Source of the DNA: Icerya purchasi
Lineage: Eukaryota > Arthropoda > Insecta > Hemiptera > Monophlebidae
Assembly: GCA_039619475.1 (NCBI GenBank)
Contig: CM077115.1
Coordinates: 590,141,643 to 590,205,642, forward strand
DNA length: 64,000 bases
Reading direction: 5' to 3'
Under the pieces are notes generated by a model that made no database searches, was not told the origin of the DNA, and saw only the letters and a program-made list of their open reading frames with translations. The position numbers were made by a program, and so were the translations under genes. Positions 57,890-64,000 of this stretch are shown here, piece after piece; the first letter of the stretch is position 1, and the number at the start of each line of letters is the position of its first letter.

Positions 57890-59199
57890 AACAAAATTAA
57901 TGTTAGTTTAAAATAATATATTTTTACTTTATTTATATTTAATTGATACTTTAAAATATTTAACATAAGTGAAATACTAAAATTTCACTTACATACCTAT
58001 ATAACGTCGAAAGTAAAAATAATCGGCAATATTGAAAAGAAATCTAGTTCCTGATTAATGTGATTATTATTGGTTCATCTATATATTACAATTATTGATA
58101 AGTTCATTTCTAATTCTCTGACAAATGAGATATATTAAAACGGTTGCATATATGTGCAACATGTTTATAATTCGCTTAATAACTAGACTAATTCATTCTG
58201 TGCTTTTATGATGGGATTTTCAAAGTTTAATTTAATAATATCACGCAGAAGAACTTTGACCGAAATATGTGAAAAATTACTGGTTTTTAAGATGTAAATT
58301 GTAAAAATATTTAGTTCAAAGACATAATTATATCTTTCTGAATTAATTAAATACAATGTTGTTTTATCACTTAAACATTAAGCAATACACCTAAATTCGA
58401 CATGTTTATGATTGGTAATAAGTTGTCTTAGAATATGTAAAATTAATCACTTTATTTAGTTATTTTTGTAGTTCAAACTTTTCAAATGTATAACGAGAAC
58501 AATTGTATTTAACAATAACAACTAACATTTTAAAATAATTGTAACCATTTATCTGATTATTTTAATTTAACAGCTATAAAAGCCATTGAACATTTTACTA
58601 TTAAAACTTAGTTTAGACACTAACAGAGTTTACTGGAAAAATCTTTTAGATGACAAAAATCTACATTTGTATCCTTGATATAATCAAACGGAGTATTAAA
58701 TATTCATATATAAAAGTCGTTAAAGTAAAAAATTTGTTCACGATACAAAACGTAAAGTAATTGAAATGGTAATTATATAAATCTCTTTTTTTTTTTCGAC
58801 AATTCTCTATTGAATTTAATAAAACAGTAGTCCTTAAGAGTTAGCAACATCAGAAAACCGTACTACTTATTAATTATTTGAAAACCTGTCAATGAGTACA
58901 TTTTTTAAAAACATGCTAATGCTAATCAGTCGATTGTGCTCATCAATAATATACATAGTGAATAATATTCAATTAATTGAATTATAATATTACCCGATTA
59001 ATTAGTTACCACTTTTTTTTTTTTTTTTTTTTTTTTTTGAATATCTTCAATAAAGTTACTCGATTAGTTTATTGTGTTTAATGTTCTGTTAATCAGTTTC
59101 ATTGTGTTATTTTATTCCCTTTTTTTTTTAAATTGCGAGTAAATCGTGATTTTTAAATTTTACTAACAAAATTCAACTTTATATATTATAAAATTTCAG
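57890..59199. other. End of intron 6
   Basis: AT-rich; a T23 run at about 59014-59038 could mark an antisense retroposon tail but no body was identified. Confidence 0.45.
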
Positions 59200-59330
59200 C
59201 CCGTATCAGCAAAATTAACTTATCAGAATTTTAGTTTACAACAAAAAGCCGAAGAAGAAAAAGTAAGACGGACAAATCCTAAAAAAGCAGATCAAATTGA
59301 AAGACTTGGAATGGGATTTAACAGAAAACA
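59200..59330 (+). CDS. ArfGAP2/3 exon 7
   Basis: Residues 275-317 plus two bases: AKLTYQNFSLQQKAEEEKVR then IERLGMGFNRK. Family members have RL.YQ......K..EE......ERLGMG here. The helical, charged character suggests a coiled coil of about 25 residues. Acceptor 'aatttcag', donor GTAAGT, ending in phase 2. Confidence 0.93.
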
Positions 59331-60799
59331 GTAAGTTTCAAACGTATGGAAATAATTACTTCTCTTTTATCAGTTACCAATTAAATTTATTTATTATAAA
59401 AACAATGAATATATATGATATAACTGAATCGCAACAAAAACAAAAACTGGGCATTTGTAAATTACGATTCATTTACTAAGTCATTCAAAAATAATTCAAT
59501 ATTGTGTTTTTTTAAATGAAATTAAAATCTCAATACGAAATTATAACTTTTATTGTAAAAATTTAAAATAATATACTTTCATAGCAATTGAAAAATATAT
59601 ATTGTTATTCTCTAAAAATTTATATATTTTACATGAAAGATTTTATACCGCATTCTTATTTGGTACTTATAATATGTGCAATTCACAATTTTATATAATG
59701 CGTAAACTTTTTTTGTAATAATGACAATATTAAATATTGTGAATTGTAGATAATTTCTGTACGTTTTTAGTAACTTAACATAATCTTAAACGGTAATGGA
59801 TTTCCCTGTACATGAATTTAAAAGTATTATAAAACTGAAATAAGTTCAGTTTGCAAAATATTTAATAAACAACAGTTATCACTGCATATTTTAAAAAAGA
59901 TATTCTAACATATGTCACAATATTAATGGCTTGTTATTTTTCCACTGGTGATAATATAAAAAACCTGCTACGTCTTAAAGAGACAGTGTATACTCTTTGA
60001 TAACTATCACTGTAAATTCTTAATAGTTGCCAAAACTGAATTTAATTTTTAATTTCCATTTTGTATTACCCGATTGGATAATATAAACGCGTAGCAGAAA
60101 TTAAAGGAAATAAGGCTATCGCTACATATAACGTATTTGCATTTACTGCCAAATATGTTCAAAGTATAATTATAAACCGTAAACCCCGCAGCAATTATAA
60201 GTAGCTCTATCAAAAAAGAGAAATATATCTTATAGGAGTTCAACTGCACTATTGAGACCGAAATTACTATTATATATATATGAAATATCTGTAAATATAT
60301 TAATATAATCCGAAGATAATTTCTTAAGGAACCATGTATAAAGAGATGAAAAACATCTTAACGTATGTATGTGTGTGAGTGTGCACGTGTTCGTATGTAT
60401 ATGTTTATGTATAATATGCATGAAATTTACGTCGGTCGCTTTTTACTTAAAATTAAGTAAATCTTAGTTGCGGTAAGCTACAGACAATTAAAATTTAAGT
60501 AATTTCTAGGTATTTGTAATTCTATAATAAATTTTGACAATTACGATTTTATCTAAATTAAAGCGAATATTATTGCAGCTTTTTAAAAAAAATTTGGTAT
60601 TACTGTCTGTAATTTGTAAATATGTACGAGAATACCAGTTTTCGTTATTTTTTCTAACTTCGTAGATGGTGAAATGTTCGATTTCGTTATTCAATTTTAC
60701 CTATAATTTCAAAATCATGGCGCCGTAAAATGACATTGGCGCTTTTAAATAATAATTGTTTTTCTTTTCTCATTAATATCTGTCTGGTAATTTATTTAG
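59331..60799. other. Intron 7
   Basis: AT-rich, with a short GT-rich run near 60361-60405. No gene or element recognised. Confidence 0.5.
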
Positions 60800-60925
60800 C
60801 GATATAAGTCATTCAGTTATGAGTGATATGGAATCGTTAGATTTATACTCGCCGGCCAAAAAGCCGATTAACATGAGTGCATTCGATAAATCAGAAGATG
60901 ATTATGACGATATTTACGATTATCC
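60800..60925 (+). CDS. ArfGAP2/3 exon 8
   Basis: Completes His318 across the junction and codes residues 319-359 plus two bases: DISHSVMSDMESLDLYSPAK then an acidic FDKSEDDYDDIYDY. The ISHSV.S.M motif follows the GMG segment in ArfGAP2/3. Acceptor 'tttatttag', donor GTAAGT. Confidence 0.93.
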
Positions 60926-63215
60926 GTAAGTACCGGATTATATGATTTTGTAAAATATAAGTCCACAGTTTAAATTCCCATTATTTAAAAAAAATATTTT
61001 TTCCTTATGGTAACAATTTTTTTTTTTTTTTTACTCTTTCTTTTTAAATATTTTTTTTTATTAAAATCCAATTTTAAACTATTAATGTGGTAATTTGCAA
61101 GTAGAGCTTTAATTTCGTTGAGTTATTGCTGTTTAACTCTTTGAGGGGAAAATGTTTTCATATTCTAAATGGGCAAAAAACTTTAAAAAGTTTTTTTTCC
61201 ATGTTTGTGCTACCTACAGGATATATTGTGAGGTGTAAGGGTGGTATTGTTTATTACTTACTATGCAGTAATAAGTAAAAAAGAAAAATATAAGTGGCCA
61301 ATACAGCTAACTACCGCCTTTCAAACAGTTAAGATATCGTGGTGATTCAAGATAATTTTAACTTTCAGTAAATTTTATTGCGATAAAGTAAAAATTTAAC
61401 TTTAAGATAAAGTAATTTGTTTGTATGTTAATATTCAATCTACCGTGTATTTTGCATCATCCATTTATTTTTTATATGATGTATTGAAAATGTATTCGAG
61501 GTGAGATGATTTGCATGAAAGTTCTTATTAATGGTCTTGAATTTGGAGACAGTAGTATAACAATGGATTTTCCATGTAGTCTCGCTTAAAAAAAAAAAAA
61601 GAGTTTAATAATATAAAAATGGACGTAAAGTATCTTTGTTCTGTAATATTTGTGTGTAATTTTTTTTTTTTTTTTCTGATTATCATTCAGCATTTAAGAT
61701 CTCTTTGATAATTAAAATGGATGTTTTATATTATTGTTCTAAATTAGCGCCGTTGCAGATGTGGTTTTCCTCCTAGAAATATACCTTAAGATTAATTTAG
61801 ATGTATTTTTGCTATTCGCATATTTTTAAACAAGATGTTTCATTATTCAGGGGTAAATGTATCTAGTTTGATAATAAATATATTTTACGGTTATTTGCTT
61901 GGCGATTTAATACGGTTAAATAATAATTTAAAAAAAGCAAAGAAAAAATAATAATAAAAAGAGTAGTTAAAGTGTATGAAAAAAAAAATTGGGAAAAAGA
62001 TTAATTAATTAATAAACAGACCCGTATAAAGCGATATTATCAGTAATAATCATTATTAATCGGGATGCATCGTTTTCTTCTTCAAATTTAATATTTCTTC
62101 GATCATTAAAAAATTTTAAATAATGAAAATAATATATTTAATTCTAACGAAGCATTAAGTCAACTTTGAATATGTAACATTTATAAATAAACGTTGGAGC
62201 ACTGTTTTGTGCCTATGCTCTAAGCGATTTCAACGATAAAATAAAACGTAATGAAAATATAGGTATAGATTTGGGCCAATTTTAATATTATTTTTTAAAA
62301 TTCCAATATTTCGACAAGATTTTAAACTGCTGTTGATGTTATTTTGAATTCTTGATAAAATACATAAACTTTAATTAGAAGAATATATATTTTAATAATA
62401 TTTTTCTTTTTTTTTAAAAAAATTATTTATTCAGTCTTAAGATACAATTATCCGGTTTGTAAATACTTGTATTTTTATTTATTTCAATCTCTTTCGCAAA
62501 ATCGATGATTTAAGTGGAATAAAAAGAAATTTTCGTTACATTTTTTAGTTTGGTTTTGTCGACTTTAACACGTTGTTTGTGAATTAAAAGGGCATAATAG
62601 TTGTTAATTTTAGAAATTTTACCATATCACTACATATTAATAAATTTAATCGAGATATAAATCCTTTTTTTTTTTTTTTTGTTTGATAATTGCGAGTAAA
62701 CGATAAACATTAATAAACACAATTTAAATTAACTTGTAATTATTTCGCTTTTTCTTGTGTCCAGTGTATGCATCAATGATAATAAGTGCGCGTTTTTTTA
62801 TTTATTTTTTTTAGCGTATTTACTGCATGTAGATTTATTTTTCTTTTAATTATATCTACATAAACAATATTTGTTCAGGCTAAAAAAAAAAAACAAACAA
62901 TAAAGACAACTTCACTGATTTGCCGTTAAGTTATAAACATAGTTTCAATAGTTTTTGTACTAATTTATAATTCAAAAAATATTTGATTATTTTGAATTCA
63001 TTAATAATAGTCTGCGAATACGCACAATTGTTCTTAAATACATATATTTTTAATTTTAAAAACCCTTTTTTTAAATCATAACATTTTGGTTATTCATGTG
63101 TATATTTTTTCCTCGCTATTTGAAAACATTTTTTTTATTCTCGGCTAAAAAATTTTCTCGATATATTTTAATAATTTATTATAAACCTTTTCGTTTAAAG
63201 TTTTATTTTATTTAG
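60926..63215. other. Intron 8
   Basis: AT-rich with many long T and A runs; no gene or element recognised. Confidence 0.5.
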
Positions 63216-63519
63216 ACGTCCATACGACGAATCGAATAATAATACAGAGAAGAAGAATATCGATTTCTTTTCCGAAGAATCAACGCTTGAAAAGGAAAGA
63301 AGCAACGTCGTCAGAGAATTAGATCACTCGGATAACAAAATTGACATTATAGAAGAAATAACGTACGGCGTCAGTAATTCCAAGAATTCGTACGTCGGAT
63401 CAAAAATAAATGAAAAGAAAAATACCTATGACGTCAGTAGCACTGGAGATGCTCAAAAAAAGTTTGGATCTGCCAAATCTATTTCTTCGTCACAGTATTT
63501 TGGAGAACCATCCGATGCG
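63216..63519 (+). CDS. ArfGAP2/3 exon 9 (first ISS repeat)
   Basis: Completes Pro360 and codes residues 361-461, the largest exon seen. It is hydrophilic and acidic, and ends AKSISSSQYFGEPSDA. ISSSQYFG (about 449-456) is the first ISSxxYFG-type repeat of the Glo3 regulatory motif, which senses the COPI/SNARE context in the yeast homologue. Acceptor 'tttatttag', donor GTATAT, phase 0. If intron 9 were retained, translation would stop three codons later (VYK then TAA). Confidence 0.93.
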
Positions 63520-63958
63520 GTATATAAATAATAATACAGTAGACATAATATCATAATGGATTTCAACTACATCTTTATTAAAATTTATTTCATCTTTTCC
63601 TTAAAATCATGCATAATACAGGCAACCCATAAAAAGACAGACACTTTACTAGAGAAAATTATAAATTATTTCTTTTTTCTTTTCTTGTTTTTTGTTAAAT
63701 CTACAATATGGTTATAGGTAGAATAAAATTGATTACTGATAGTTCTCTATTTAAAGGTTTCTAGTGTTCTGTTGCTTCTTTTCGTTGGCGTAAAAAATGA
63801 TTTGTTTCTTATTTGAATATTTCAAAATTTCTGTACTTTTTTAAGTTTATGTTCTTTTCTCAAACTTGCTTGTTTAATTTTTAGGATTTCAAAATTTAAA
63901 CTTAAATAAGTCAGTTATAGTGGTGGAAAACTATTACAATTTTTTCGAATTTTTATAG
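63520..63958. other. Intron 9
   Basis: 439 bp, AT-rich, ending in a pyrimidine-rich 'tttttcgaatttttatag'. Confidence 0.7.
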
Positions 63959-64000
63959 TCAAGAATAAAAGCAGAAGCTTTGGGGTTAGTTGAAATCATG
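63959..64000 (+). CDS. ArfGAP2/3 exon 10, partial
   Basis: Fourteen codons remain open to the window edge (SRIKAEALGLVEIM) in the phase required by exon 9. In the family the first ISS repeat is followed by an A..EAR.RL-like helical segment, with which RIKAEAL is compatible but not diagnostic. The alternative downstream AG (63974) would give an immediate stop, so this acceptor is preferred. The rest of the C-terminus is outside the window. Confidence 0.6.

Larger units (their letters stand above)
14268..64000 (+). other. ArfGAP2/3 (Glo3-type) gene, whole span, 3' end outside window
   Basis: Ten coding exons with consistent phases read as one protein of the ArfGAP2/ArfGAP3 class, the GTPase-activating proteins that stimulate GTP hydrolysis on Arf1 and act with COPI coat in Golgi-to-ER transport. 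Introns are about 25.7, 3.0, 0.56, 7.4, 2.1, 5.3, 1.5, 2.3 and 0.44 kb. About 475 residues are covered; family members are about 500-550, so perhaps one or two exons remain. Insects may have one gene covering both vertebrate paralogues, so I give no symbol. All exons keep an open frame, which argues for a functional gene despite its transposon load. Confidence 0.93.

Overview
This is a 64 kb piece of an AT-rich, intron-rich eukaryotic genome. It is most likely from an insect: it carries jockey-type and RNase H-bearing non-LTR retrotransposons, hAT elements, a rosa-type (DD41D) mariner and an ArfGAP gene with insect-like spliceosomal exons. I cannot name the species. There is no bacterial gene, operon, rRNA gene or CRISPR array.

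One host gene is certain. It encodes an ADP-ribosylation factor GTPase-activating protein of the ArfGAP2/ArfGAP3 (Glo3) class on the + strand. Ten coding exons can be placed by reading frame and GT-AG splice sites: 14268-14342, 40008-40199, 43242-43373, 43938-44078, 51520-51657, 53770-53913, 59200-59330, 60800-60925, 63216-63519 and a partial one from 63959. Together they give about 475 residues in an uninterrupted frame: a CX2CX16CX2C zinc finger with its arginine finger, the conserved GLGAQKV segment, and the first serine-rich ISS repeat of the Glo3 regulatory motif. The 3' end lies beyond the window. Intron 1 is 25.7 kb long and is essentially a transposon graveyard.

Layout: 1-620, fragment of a LINE reverse transcriptase. 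640-3300, AT-rich, with one weak candidate first exon of a divergent minus-strand gene. 3.3-5.3 kb, dead hAT transposase. 5.5-6.9 kb, small repeats. 8.2-8.4 kb, LINE fragment. 8.6-11.6 kb, a MULE/SWIM-type pseudogene split by a hAT MITE that is itself split by a second hAT; both insertions have perfect 8-bp target duplications. 12.4-12.6 kb, second MITE copy. 13.3-13.6 kb, another hAT MITE just upstream of the ArfGAP start.

Intron 1 holds: a jockey element (15.3-18.4 kb), repeat modules (19.8-21.2 kb), decayed LINEs (24-29 kb), and a 4.85 kb region bounded by 300-bp inverted repeats (31.9-36.7 kb). That region contains an RNase H LINE with a jockey inserted in it. A further antisense LINE follows (38.1-39.6 kb). 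Intron 2 holds a second, about 99% identical jockey copy and a dead mariner. Intron 4 holds an RNase H LINE interrupted by an intact rosa mariner, then a tRNA-derived SINE and an RTE-type LINE tail. Introns 5 and 6 hold a poly-A-tailed retroposon, a GC-rich block and a deleted mariner.

I found no convincing new multi-gene system. What deserves attention is the readable nesting history, the apparently intact DD41D transposase, the two jockey copies sharing the same frameshift, and the large fold-back structure.
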